Positions 1 through 13,700 of a DNA stretch of 64,000 bases are shown piece after piece. The first letter of the stretch is position 1; every line of letters begins with the position of its first letter. Position numbers and translations under genes: made by a program. The notes below the pieces were generated by a model. That model saw only the letters and a list, made by a program, of their open reading frames with translations. It had not been told where the DNA came from and ran no database searches. Source of the stretch: Petrosia ficiformis (Eukaryota > Porifera > Demospongiae > Haplosclerida > Petrosiidae); NCBI GenBank assembly GCA_947044365.1, contig OX345649.1, positions 3,175,930-3,239,929 on the forward strand. Reading direction: 5' to 3'.

Positions 1-2350
1 CAAAGCTTAATCTACATGTACATGTACATGTATGGCTTGCTCTCTCTCTCCTGCTGAGCAACTAACATGTAACAATTAAAACTCATGGATTACATATATG
101 TTTATACAGTTGCAAAGGTCAAGTGTACGTGTGGGATACTGTGTAGTGTGTACCCATTAGTAGTTAGTTTTAGCCTAAAGAAAATGATACATCATTGCAT
201 TACAGTACACTTAGCACAATCAATAATTGTTTACTCTTTACAAATATCAACACAGACCGACTGAAGAAAATTAAAGAATAGCAAAAAATTGATCAGTTAA
301 CAAAATACACACAATGTAAATTTCATGTACATTGTGTACATAGTAGTACATGTACAACATACATTGTATAGTACAGTGTATACAGGTACAGTATATACAT
401 GTACATGTATGTATAATTTGTATATGAGTGTGGATGAGAAAACACACTATTCACAATATACATGTACATTGTATACTACAGTGTATACACATACAGTATA
501 TACATGTACTTGTACATGTATGTATATGTGAGTGTGGATGAGAAAACACACTATTCAGTATTCACAATATACATGTACATGTACATGTATGTACATTGTA
601 TACTACAGTGTATACATGTACAGTATATACATGTACATGTATGTATATGTGAGTGTGGATGAGAAAACACAGTATTCACAATATACATGTACATGTACAA
701 TTGTACATGTACATTGTACATGGTATACTACATGTATACATGTACATGTACTTGTATGCATATGTAAGTGTGGATGAGAAAACACACTATTTGAGGTATA
801 CCGTACATGTACATGTAAACAATAAATAATTTTGTTCAAACGTTTAGCATTTATACACTCATTATTCAGCCATTTTATAAAGAAACTACAAGCACATGTT
901 TCAAGAAGTCAACTAATTTAATAAGGAAGAATTCTACTGATGCTCCTAAATACATGTACATGTACATGTACCTACATTTATTGTCATACAAAATGGCCAA
1001 GTAATTGGAATTTGATCAAAAATTATAATTTCCCGACAGCTCATTTCCTCATCTAAAGTCACAAAACAATTAATTAAATGTATAAATATGATGTACCTTT
1101 ACATGTACATATATGTACGTTCTTTTGTAGAGCTTCCCATACAAACATAGACTCATCTGGTTACATGTTCAAACAGATTACATGTACATGTATATACATT
1201 ATATAATTATGTGGATAGACAACTGCTGACATTTATTGTCAACATCAAAATTTGTATAGTTTTTATAAACTCTAATGTACATGTACTACAATCAAATCAC
1301 ACAATACACAATTAAGATTGAACTACATGTACATAACTCAATTGGAGTTCATTCCTTAACCACACCTGTACATAGTGTGTGTAGTTTAATGTACACGCTT
1401 TACATGTACATGTTTATATAAGACATGTACATGTACATGTACATGTACATGAATGTGCATTGCAATGTAGGTGCACATCAACAGGAAAAAAAGGCTTTTC
1501 CAAATTGAATAGTGAATTGATTTAAAGTGCCATTAGTCTAATGGCGTCCACAGAATTTGAATATTCAGAGGATGTTCGAAGCTTGGAACATTTGTTCAGG
1601 CACTGTATATGTTTATATCATAGCATTAAATTCAATTACATGAATAACATACATGTACTGTGTGTGTACCACAGGGTGTGGGTATCTTCCACTGACTGCA
1701 ACACTAACAATATATTGAATATACATGTACACATACATGTACACGTACACATGTACATGTACATGCAAATGAAGATAAATAGCAATCAAAAAAAACACAA
1801 AACATTTGTTTAGTACATGTACATGTACTGTACTATTACAATCTTAAACTCCAATATCATGTATTGAAATTGCTGACTGGTTTTACCATGGCAGTTAACC
1901 CAGCTGTTATTTATGACATAAATGTATATTTAAGCATGAACTCTCAATGTTGATTTTTGGATCCATACACACGTACATACAGCTATGACTACTATGAGTA
2001 CCGAGGAACACTTAACAATATGAATATACTATACTACATGTACATGTGTCAAGATGCAGTTGTTGAGAATGTACATCTATAAACTACATGTACATGTACA
2101 TTGATTCTAGTCACTAAATAACATACAAATGTACATGTATACTACAAAGTTTTCATGTTACATGTAAAAAAAGGGAAAAACGTTAATTTTCTTAACGATA
2201 TAATTACAACATGTATGTACATGTACATGTATTTTATATACACATGTAGGAACAACTACATGGTTATGTACTTATTACACATACAATGTACATGTACATG
2301 TCTAATAATGTACTTATACATACATAGATGTACTTATTACGTACAACCAT
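1..2350. repeat. TACATGTA-type microsatellite region
   Basis: The stretch is dominated by self-complementary ACATGT/TACATG runs, alone or in short arrays, in AT-rich DNA. Open frames here are rich in Y, T, C, V, M and H because they translate the repeat, so they are not genes. An isolated frame at 1541 beginning MASTEFEYSEDV could be a first exon, but no partner exon was found. I see no other gene in this stretch. Confidence 0.8.
325..800. repeat. Four-copy minisatellite, unit about 104-121 bp
   Basis: The phrase gtggatgagaaaacac recurs at about 430, 534, 655 and 770. The copies are separated by variable-length TACATG/TATACA stretches, giving a unit of about 104-121 bp. Length variation between copies comes from the microsatellite part. 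Confidence 0.85.
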
Positions 2351-2631
2351 AAGACCTCATAGAATATCAAAGTCTGAATTATCATTACTAGGAATACGTA
2401 TGCGCAGACTGTCTCGCTCGCACTACACTATAGTTGCTTAATATCCAGAAAGGTGTGGTTTTAGTCACACAATCGTATAATTATTTGACTTTGACACTTA
2501 TAATGGCAGGAAAGAAGAGAGAATTTAGTGATTTGTCATCTTGTGATCCTTGCGATGATGCTAACATACACGGGATTGTCTTGCCTGTCGTTCACTCTCA
2601 TCTAGATCTCGCTGTTTCTGTTCTCTACCTC

Positions 2632-4419
2632 TTAATTTCTCCTCTGTCTTGGCCTCTTCTGTAGCTCCCGCACTTTGCTTCTTTTTCTCAGTGTAGCTAG
2701 GCGTCGAAGGCGTGCTGTAGCTCCCTCACTTGTAGGTTCCTCACTCATCTCTACATTAGAGCAGTGCGCCATCAACAGTACACGCGGTCTATGAATTAAC
2801 GTGCCTGTGGTCGTACGTTTAATTATTGCATTCCTAAGCATGACAGAACCACATATATATATATATACAAACTAAGGTCGAGATTTCACTACACTCCCGA
2901 ATTAGTTGCCTCGCACTAAGGTGCTCGGCACTAAGGTGCTCGGCAATAAGGGCTGGGTTAAGAGGAGGAATTGGTTAATTTACAAACCATCAAATGGCAC
3001 ACAAACCATCAAATTCTACAGCTCAAATAATTAGAGGGATTATCTCCAGTCGACTAATAGTCATGAGGCTTAAGTAACCAGTCATTATGATAATAACAAA
3101 GTTAGTTGTCTCACCAAAATGCCTTCTGCTTCTTGTAACAAGTACCTTCAACCATGGCCAGTCAAGACATTCATTAACAATACATGCCAATGAAGGAAGA
3201 ATGTGCACGTACAATACTAGTCGATAAAACTGTTTTCAATAGCTTCAGGTCGACCAATTGAACTAGTATGAAATACTGTCCACGCATAAAATATACTGTC
3301 CACACACAGACACAGACACACAACACAATGGCAATGAAGCTAAAGCAATTTTAACTGTATACATGGCCATGTAAATTACATCAGGCCAGAATGTCTGTAA
3401 ACCGTGAACTCTGTCAGGACAAGCCATGATATATGCATTTCTACAGGACAAGTAGTTTCATAACAGCACAGTAATTAGTTCTCATATTGTGAGACTTTAA
3501 ACTTCAGTCTTGACATCATAATTAACGTATTTGCTTATGTGATATCTAAGGGCTTTTGTAATGGCATAATATATAATTAATAATTAAACATGTATATATA
3601 TATATATATATATGTGACCGAATTTGCAAAAATCAGGCTTATGGGATAATTATTAATTTTGAGATACGAGAGAAAATAGTCAGTTATGGCTTACTTGTGT
3701 GATTACTGTTTTACTACATAAAAAGCTTCATTAACCTCTTACCTATTCACTCATACCTTCAGAGAAGTTTAGAGACATCCCTGTGCTTCGCTAGCCACTC
3801 CTAAAAAGGTTTTCAGTCATTACGTTTAATAATTGATTTAATTGCGTTTTTCTCAAAATGAAGGATTTGTCACTACAACGGTTTAATCCCCCGCTGTAGC
3901 TTTGTCTTTTGCGTTATTGGGATGTATCATATATCATTCTGGAGCTAATTGAATACTCTATTCAGGTAATACAAAAAATCAATTTTCAAATTTTATCCCA
4001 TAAGCCTGATTTTCGCAAATTCGGTCACATATATATATATATATATATATATATACGAGATATCTTTATTCATAATTATCGTATATATATAAACAATCAA
4101 AAAAAGCTTAAGAGATACTTAATAAATTCTAAACAGCATATCATTTACTGGCCTCCATTATTTATAAAAACACAGGCATCTATACAAATACATGAAAAGC
4201 TTTACAAGTGGAAGTGAAATAGATGGGACTACATGTAAGTAAGCAACAAAATGGCGGAATTTAACAGTTTCAAGTTTGAATAATGAACGATAGTCTTTGA
4301 AAATAAAAATATAGTACCTATTTTCATTTATAATAAATAATCTTTCTCACCAATTTGAAAACATTTGAGAGACAACTGGCTAAACCAAGGTTAGGTTTAT
4401 TGTCTGACGAGGACGCCAT
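2632..4419 (-). CDS. Hypothetical three-exon small protein, 100 aa
   Basis: Exons, minus strand: 4419-4351 (ATG, 23 codons, donor GTGAGA), 3229-3115 (acceptor after AAAACAG, donor GTGAGA) and 2750-2632 (acceptor after AATGTAG, TAA stop). The exons join in a consistent 0/1 phase pattern and total 303 nt. The protein starts MASSSDNKPNLGLASCLSNV. It then has a hydrophobic stretch (about residues 22-44, LFYRLVLYVHILPSL) that could be a membrane segment or a packed helix, and it ends in a very basic tail (RLRRLATLRKRSKVRELQKR). I do not recognise the family. The start codon lies 319 bp upstream of the ASH2L start in divergent orientation, suggesting a shared promoter region. Intron 1 contains the MITE at 3614-4028. 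The exon chain is a prediction from splice signals and reading frame only. A missed middle exon, or an independent start at the MSEEP methionine in exon 3, is possible. Confidence 0.45.
3614..4028. mobile_element. MITE with about 35-bp terminal inverted repeats
   Basis: The left end GTGACCGAATTTGCAAAAAT, followed by caggcttatgggata, is repeated as its reverse complement at 3994-4028 with one mismatch (cgaatttgCgaaaatc). The element sits between (TA)n runs on both sides, so a TA or AT-rich target is likely. There is no transposase coding, so it is non-autonomous. A degraded relative (aggtttatggtataagtgaaaa, cagttatggc) is visible near 27235-27310. Confidence 0.85.
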
Positions 4420-4738
4420 GGCGACTCACTCAAATGAGCTAGTGAAGGCTCCAGAATTTTACAGAGGTGAACTGTGACATGGACGATCTCTCCAAGGTGG
4501 TCAAATAAACAGACTAGAAGTCAATTGCTGGTTTACAGTAATGGTGACTTCTTCTGAGAAAATAAAAACAAAATGGCTGCTTTCGTTACACAGCACGCAA
4601 TGTAAACGATATCCGGAAATTAACTAACATATCCGGAAATAAACGAAAATTGACGAAACTTGCCTCCCTTTTTGCAGTACTATATACTAGTCTGTACTCT
4701 CTAGTCAGTACTACATTTAAATAAATTTTGTAAAGAAC

Positions 4739-7700
4739 ATGACAAGCAAATCAGACAAACCTTTCCAAATACAGTGTTTCACATGTGGCAATTGGTTCTC
4801 ATCAGACCAAGTTGATGTTTCACTGGAGTGAGTTTAGCCAGTGATTTCTAATTAATGTCCACTTTTAAATACATCTCTCTATCACAGGGGAATGATGCCA
4901 TATTTGACAAACTATGAGTATACGTGTAAAAGTTGCAACACTGAGACACTTATTAAAAAACCCGCAAGTAAGTTAACGATGTTGAAAATGTACGGCATTC
5001 ATTTGCATATGCCTGGATAATAGAAAAGGAAGAGGGATTGGAATCTCCATTGCTACGAGCATTGCTAATGCTAGACAAGATCACGTAATCACTGTGACGG
5101 CAATAAAGTTGTGTGTAGTAGTATCTGATCTGTTATCACATATTCAGATTTTGGTGAAAACATTTGCCTCCCATAAAATGCAATCTATTATCATTGTGTG
5201 CAATGGTTTGTTTCCTAGTAAATCATGTTCATCATCCCTAGACAATGATATTCACCATCATATCACTATAGTGTACATATGCTGTTTCCAATCTCTCCTC
5301 TCTTATGGTATTATTGACCCTCCCCCTTCGGGAGGGTTACAGTAAATGGTTTGGAAAAATTTCTATCTGTGTGTATGTGTGTCTGACCCCATTCTACCTC
5401 AAAAACTGGACACTCCTGGAGTTCCATACTTGGCATGTATACACTAGCTCCAAAGTGGCAAGAACTAATATTTTCTCCACTAAACTAGAAGCTATCAAAA
5501 AAGGCAAGGAAAGCCGCTAGGTGTGGCTTCTTTTAGTCTTCCAGACTCTTCCTGCATCTAATGAAGCATGAGTTTTACATCACTGGTTGTCTTAACGACT
5601 CCTCTTTTTAACAAAGCAAGTTAGAAACTTTGAACATGTATACTTCGAAAGTTCTAAAGCTGACATAAGTTTCATGAAACACCTCGCTCATAATTATAGC
5701 ATAGATTAACTTGCATATAAATCTGCAACAAGGGAGGGACAGTGGTGTGGACAAGAGTGGCAAAAATAAGCCAAATTGTCTGGCAGTTGGCTCAATGTTT
5801 CCTCACCCCTGGGGAGGGAGGGTCATGCGACCTTCAGTGGCTCATTATTTAATATGTGTAATCAATGTTCTGACCACACTGGTCATGACTAACCACCTCT
5901 CAAATAAATTAACCACCTCTGACTGCCTCTCAGATAATACATATATGTATATAGGCCACTAAGATAGAATGAATGCATTTGCAGTGCAGAACCCTCCCCA
6001 CGAGTGTGATTTGGGAAACAACTTGAGAATGATTCAGGTTTTACAAAAATTGTCATAACTTTAAAACAGAAAGGTTTTAGCAAAAGCCTATTGTTACTTT
6101 TGATCCTTGTATGATTTGACATCTGTTGGTAGTATTTTCAAAGTGCCAATGTTCGTAGGTGTGCTGGAATTTTTCCGACAGACAAACAGACAGACAGGCA
6201 GACAAAACGATTACAGTGGCCCTCCGCTTCGCCTATGCGAGGCGAGGGTTAATTAAATATATACTGGGCAAACTGTACTAAATGCAAGTTAGAATCTTAC
6301 CACCACTCTAATATAATTCTCGGTCTACTCACATCCACAGTGACTTCAAAATTAGGTTGTGATGACGTACAAACAGCAAAACACATTTTTCAGTGGAAGT
6401 TAAGCACAATTAAAAATATTATTGTTTAAATGTATATTGCATTATTGCATGGCAATATCCTTACAGTTAGCAGTGCCTCCAACTACACGGATTTTTACTT
6501 CTTTACTCGAAATGTAACGGATAATAATGCAGATTGCGGAAAATTACACTAAAAGTACGAAAGTGTATGTGCTCTAACAAAAACATGGAAGTGTCTTTCT
6601 GTAGTAACTCAGCATCTAGTAAAGCCTCTAGTAGTGAGTCTACAGCTAGTAGTGTAAACTGTGTTACAGTTAGTGATACTGATGTTAGTGTACCTTTCAA
6701 CTAAATCGAACAGGACCAGCTGTACTGAATGCATATGTTATTCGTTTTTCTTTGAAAATATGTAAAAAAAAAATACTTAAGATTATAATGGGATTGGAAT
6801 ACTAGTGTCACTTCAGCAAATAACTTCTGAATTTATAGCACTCATTGAAAACCCAAATGATGCCATTTTATATTACTTCATGTGTTTGTTTACACGTACA
6901 TGTATGTATCATACACATAGTTATTTGCAGCTATGATGTGATTATTGATAATCCAGAAACTGTGACGTAATAATCATGGCAGAAAATAGCACGATTCTAC
7001 AATAATATCAACATACACTGTATTACCTAACTCTAATCTATAAATTAATGTAATAGTTTACTTCAGTATTTGTATGAAGCCTGGACTTTGAATAGAGCCA
7101 GAAAATGTTTAGCACAAGATACTGTATAACTCTATGATGTAGAAAAGGATCAACTTTGCCATTCTCTGCATTAGAACAGAGTGGTAAAATGCTTCATGTT
7201 ATGTACATTTTTTAGGTCAGGGCGAAATTTGAATGTCTTTAATTAGTTATTGTAATTTGATACATACAGGTTTCATTCAGGTTAGCATCACTGCAATAGC
7301 TAATCTGATGGCACAATCTGCTAATGAGGATAAAGAAATGAAGACTCATTTTGATCTAGATGAGGTAATTAGTACAAGTATATTACAATACATGTAAGCC
7401 AGGTTGTAATGAAATTCAAATGCATTGTCTCACTATACTAATAAGGATCATTACGAAATACTTTCACACAATTTTACACATAAACATTTCCCTATTTACA
7501 AGTACATATATGGTGTTATGCATGTCCAGTAATTGGCTATTTTCTGGCATCTTTGTCTGAACAAAATTGCATTTGACTGGACAAATTGTCTGATCAGGTT
7601 ATAAAAATAATTAATAGTAAAAATAGTAACCTCACAGTGAAGTTAATTATTAATCAAGAGCAGCCGTGGGGCATAGTGGGTTACTTCTATATCTCACAAG

Positions 7701-10700
7701 TCATAAATGGGTACAGTGCTGGTTTGTGGGAAGTTTTTCCTGACAAAATTCACAACTTGCTGGCGAAATATTGTTTTTCCAAATATTTCTGCTGGACACT
7801 TTCAAAAACTATTTCGAGTACTGGACTAGATCTTAATTTGTGTTGCTGTCATTTTAGGTGTATGAAATGATCTAGAAATTCATTAAACATTATCATAATT
7901 ATTCCTACCATTCCAAGTACATCAACTGTACAACATTTAGTGTGAGCTAACCCTTTCTTCTCTATTTATTGTACCATTCATCAATCTGTATATATTAGCC
8001 TTATGAATTGACTACAGCTTCTCAAATGTTTATTGGAACTTGTTAATAAATATATTCTACAGGATATTTATCCATTTGTGTGGGATCATTGGGATATTAT
8101 TTGTACAAAGAGGAGCAAATCTGGAAACTGGAGAAATAATTTATCTACTAAACTGGTTAGTTTCTAAATAACAACTCATTTTTAATATTTGTTGTTTACT
8201 GTAACTAAAAATTCCTTTTGGAAATGTTTTTTAATAATAAAACTATAACTGAATGAAAGGTTTAGAGTACATGCAAATATTATATATGCAATAGAAACTG
8301 ACTCATAAATTCATAATAAACTATGTATGTATATTTTATTAAGTCTTATGTAGACATATTCATCCATTATTGTCATACTAAGCCAACACTAGTATTAATC
8401 CTCATGTCCATACCTATGTATGTACATACATGCTTCTGTAAAAGTAATTAATGAATTCTGTATAAAGAGCTTGTCTCCATGATCAGGATTAAGGTTTTCT
8501 AGATTGGAGAGTACTGAGTGTATTGTATTATCATTTTGTTATTGTTCAAATACTATACTACATCTCAGGGCTGGTGGGAGCAATACAAACATGTTTTGGG
8601 TCCCAGAAAACATTTTCTTTTGTATAAAGGTGTGGTCATTTACAATGTATATGATTGTACTCTTGTTTCTGTGGACTTCATTGCTCATACTCGTGTTTGT
8701 TTGAAAAACAACTAAATTTTTTAGAAAGTTATAATAGATGTTTCTTTGGGAGTGCATCATTTGCTGAAAGGATTGATATGTGTTTGAGGATATCATAGTA
8801 ATCAATGTAAGGTTAATTTAATCACTATTCATGAAACCTTATTATTACAATAAGGCAGACGTCTTCAACAGTGAAAGCATCATGTCTAATTAAATAAGGT
8901 TTGCCTAGCTGGATGCTGATGATGTCACGTCCTGTGTATGAATGGTAGATTGTCATGATGTATAGCTTTATACCACTACGGAGTAAAGCAATTATTGGTT
9001 TTCCTCTTTGTAATAAAAGGCGTCATGACTAGTGATTACATTACCTAGTGAGCCATAACGAAACCATATCATAGTAGTTTCAATATCACATCAGAGAGCT
9101 TGCAGTTGTACACATGCAGTTCCACAACTATTGTACTTTCTGTTTAGAATATAATATAGTTCATAATAGTGATGTACCAATAATCAGATCGGTGATCAAT
9201 ATTGGTCATTATCAGCCTTTATTTTTAGTATCGGCACTGGTCATTTATTGTACCAATAATGTCATTTCTTGTGGTTAAAGCATCATTATTTGCTTTTATG
9301 ATACTCATAATTATTGAGAAAATGCTCATTTTTCTTGAAAGAATCAGAAACCAGAAGGTAGATATATCAGATCAGTATTGGTTATTGATACATATCTAAA
9401 GTAATTATCGGTTTATTGGAATATCGGTACATCACTAGCTCATAATGTTATTGGTCCTGCCTCTCAGTTGTGCCCTTGCTGTGTGTGGTGTGTGTTTTTA
9501 TTTCAATATGTAATCAAGAATATGAAAATGTGACTTTCATTAAATTAATGGTTGTATGCCTTGATTTTCAATTTTATATACATACAAAGTATAAATGAGA
9601 TTGGACATTCTCAGAAATATCTGGTCAATAGAATTACCTCATTCATAATAATTTATATATACAGTACTGTAATTAATTTTCTCATTTACAAATCATAATA
9701 TATGTACATTGTATGTGGTACTGTAAGTAGAAGGCCACAACTGAGAGGCAAGAAGGAGCATACATGTGTATATAATTATTGTACATGAGATAATCATTCA
9801 CGATATATACACAGTGCCATACTGAAATAGAAAAGAGGTAATTTCCAAAAGCACTACCATTTTAACTTACGAGATGATTTTTTTGTACAGAAAAGGTCAA
9901 CTGTTTCTTTGTACTTTGTGTTTGTGTGTATGTATCAGAATGGTACCTCAATTTTATCCTGAAGAACCAGTTGGTCTGTTAGATCTAATTTTACATTCCA
10001 TTTCCATTAATAGGAAATCAATGTTGTACATGTAATGCTTCTTTTGTATATTCATAACCTTGCTAATGGAAGGTCAGATTTAAATGAAATAGTGATTAAA
10101 TAGAGCTAAAGCACAAAAAAATTCAAACATATATATATTTACAGAGATTTCAGGTATGGGCAGCCATCTCTACATAGAGAGTATTAGTAATGCTCATTCA
10201 CATTCACCATGACTCAGAAAAATGTTCATAACATTAGTTTGGAATGACCAACAATTTTTTTTACCTGTACCACTTTCATAATATAATTATCCTTCCCATT
10301 CTTTTTTGTGTATGTCAAATTTCAACAATTGAGTTATAGTATAATTATATATTACCCTTATGACATTAAACTATACACTATAAAGTCATCACATCCTAAT
10401 TTTGAGGACATTGTGAATATGAACAGACTTTACCATGCTCTCTGATAACTCTGTCTTTAATAAATTAATGAAAAGTCATCTTATCGTTGGTAATTTATGT
10501 ATAATACTGCAATTCACATGTTTTTAACACTCCCTTTAGACAACAGAGACTATAATATTCACTGAAAAGGATGGCAAATTTGGTCTTGTGGATCAGGTAT
10601 GAAGATTGCAGTAAAGATAGAGAGTAAAGTACAGTGTATGTACTGTACAGTGTATGTACTGTACAGTGTATGTACTGCACAGTGTATGTACTGTACAGTG

Positions 10701-13700
10701 TATGTACTGCACAGTGTATGTACTGTACAATGTATGTACTGCACAGTGTATGTACTGTACAGTGTATGTACTGCACAGTGTATGTACTGTACAGTGTATG
10801 TACTGTACAGTGTATGTACTGTACAGTGTATGTACTGTACAGTGTATGTACTTTACAGTGTATGTACTGCACAGTGTATGTACTGTACAGTGTATGTACT
10901 GTACAGTGTATGTACTGTACAGTGTATGTACTGTACAGTGTATGTACTGTACATTATACAGCTTAATAACCATAGAGATTAAATGTATGAATTAATTACA
11001 CTCTTTAACCGTCGAGAAAGACAATAAGTATGGCCAGTGATGGCACTAAATTACATGTACATGTACTTGAACCAGATCTTTATAAAACCAAACACCCTAT
11101 AAATTCGTATATCATCAGTAGTGAGCTCTTTTAAGAGAGGCGAACTCTTCTAAATAAATCATTATACTACATGTAGTTAAGGAGTAAACAGAATTGACAA
11201 CCCTGGTCATTACCAGTAATTAGGCGAGCTCAAGGAATATGGACTACTAGTAATCACATTGTACAGTGCTCAATACAAGTATGCACATATACACACATGT
11301 AATGTCCATGTTTATATGTAGGATCTGTCTACCATTGGTCCTAAAAGGTATGAGAGTAAAACAATACCTCAGAAAAGTGTTGGTAAATTGAAAAGGAAAG
11401 CTGATACAAACCAGACTCAATCAGCCAGTAAGAAAGCAAAAAGGTTAGTCATTTGTCATGTGTTGTCATGTGTTGTCATGGTTTCATAGAGAATTTTTTT
11501 TCTAGCTAGATAATAATTATTATAGGCATTTAGGCATTTGGGTTGTACTGTTGCCTGTTGAGGATCTCAGGATATTCCTCCCTCCCTCCCCGGCAATTGT
11601 TCAAATCCAGTGGCCTCTAAGACGTTAGACAACTGAACACTCACTAAGCTTGGGGAGAAAAAGTAGCTTTGGAGAAGGACATCCCTCTCCCTTGTATGCC
11701 TGATTATGCATATGTATTTGTACATGAATATGTTCACATATAACATGTACATTTGGTACATGTATACATGTACATCAACAAATGAAAATGTATTACATGT
11801 AAATAGCTTAATAACATGTACATGTACATGTTTCCTTTGAATTTTATGACAGATGTTAAAATTTTAACGCATGTGTTCTTCCTTCAATCATAGTGATATT
11901 GTTATACCAAACAAAGGTCTTTCTCATGGGTATCCATTGGAGTACCCCTATAATAAGGTATTCATGATTAATATGTATTCGTATGTAGTTTAGTGTAAGT
12001 TAAGCTTATACCTGCATGATTAGTACATGTACGTTTCATACACACATATATACATGTACATATATGTACTTCATTTTTAGGATGACTATATACATGTACA
12101 TGTATATATACATCATGTATATGACATACATGTACAATGTACATGTCATGTACATAATTATATATATGTAATGTACATGTATTTCATTTTTAGGATGGTT
12201 ATCGTTATGTCTTAGCAGAGAAAGATCCTCATTCCTCCATCATGCTAGACAGTGAAGACATGGCTGGAAGACCAATACCTCCTGAGGTCTATCGCCCCTG
12301 GATAGCCCCTACAGTATTACTAACTTTACATGATAGAGGTACTATACATATCTATACAGTATGTTGTGACCAAATTCATAACCTGATTCAAATTCTAACT
12401 CGTACTGGTCCAATATGACTTCATCAGAACCCTATCCCTAAACTAATTCATAGACCCAAATCCTAACTCATACTAGTCCAATATGACTTCATCAGAACCC
12501 TATCCCTAAACTAATTCATAGACCCAAATCCTAACTCATACTGGTCCAATATGACTTCATCAGAACCCTATCCCTAAACTAATTCATAGACCCAAATCCT
12601 AACTCATACTAGTCCAATATGACTTCATCAGAACCCTATCCCTAAACTAATTCATAGACCCAAATCCTAACTCATACTGGTCCAATATGACTTCATCAGA
12701 ACCCTATCCCTAAACTAATTCATAGACCCAAATCCTAACTCATACTGGTCCAATATGACTTCATCAGAACCCTATCCCTAAACTAATTCATAGACCCAAA
12801 TCCTAACTCATACTGGTCCAATATGACTTCATCAGAACCCTATCCCTAAACTAATTCATAGACCCAAATCCTAACTCATACTAGTCCAATATGACTTCAT
12901 CAGAACCCTATCCCTAAACTAATTCATAGACCCAAATCCTAACTCATACTGGTCCAATATGACTTCATCAGAACCCTATCTCTAAACTAATTCATAGACC
13001 CAAATCCTAACTCATACTGGTCCAATATGACTTCATCAGAACCCTATCCCTAAACTAATTCATAGACCCAAATCCTAACTCATACTGGTCCAATATGACT
13101 TCATCAGAACCCTATCCCTAAACTAATTCATAGACCCAAATCCTAACTCATACAGGTCCAAATGACTTCATCAGAACCAGACCCAAATCCTAACTCATAC
13201 TGGTCCAGTATGACTTCATCAGAACCCTATCCCCTATACTATTTCATAGACCCAAATCCTAACTCCAATATGACTTCATCAGAACCCTATCACTCATAGA
13301 CCCAAATCCTAACTGTTAATTAATAAACTCCACACTATCAACTCGGGAAGGCTGGTTTTAAATTGGGTTGTATGGAACATAATTATATATATGTAAACTA
13401 TATAAATATTTTTGTATGTCTCTGCTGTACAGTGCTTGTTAACATAGTAAAGGCATGTATGATAATTCCCAAATGAGTTAGTGTTTTCAGTATAGCCTAT
13501 TGTCCATTTGATATTCAATACCTGTTGTAAGTGTGTGGATTTGTAGTTAGTGTGTTATGAAAACACAGATGGTCAATGCTGTTTTGTTTTTAGCCCCACA
13601 GATTAAAGTTAGTGAAAACAGATTGACTGCAGCTGGAGATAAAGGTTATTGTATGATCAGAGCAACACATGGTACGTGAAATTATGAAACTATACTCAGT

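Noticed and set aside
325..839. Open frames rich in Y, T, C, M, V and H
   Set aside because: They are translations of TACATG/TATACA repeats.
1541..1605. Possible first exon MASTEFEYSEDVRSLEHLFR
   Set aside because: No downstream exon in a compatible phase could be found among the microsatellites.
2503..2664. Plus-strand frame starting MAGKKREFSDLSSCDPCDDA
   Set aside because: It looks protein-like for about 30 residues but overlaps the minus-strand exon 3. No continuation was found; it may be a transposon-gene remnant.
10495..10995. Several overlapping open frames of 110-127 residues on both strands ([15 protein letters not shown])
   Set aside because: They are translations of the 16-bp minisatellite in every frame and carry no independent coding signal.
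12380..13315. CCCTAAAC phrases suggesting interstitial telomeric repeats
   Set aside because: They occur once per 68-bp unit and are part of an ordinary minisatellite.
12380..13315. Regularly spaced repeats considered as a CRISPR array
   Set aside because: The units are contiguous without unique spacers and lie in a eukaryotic intron.
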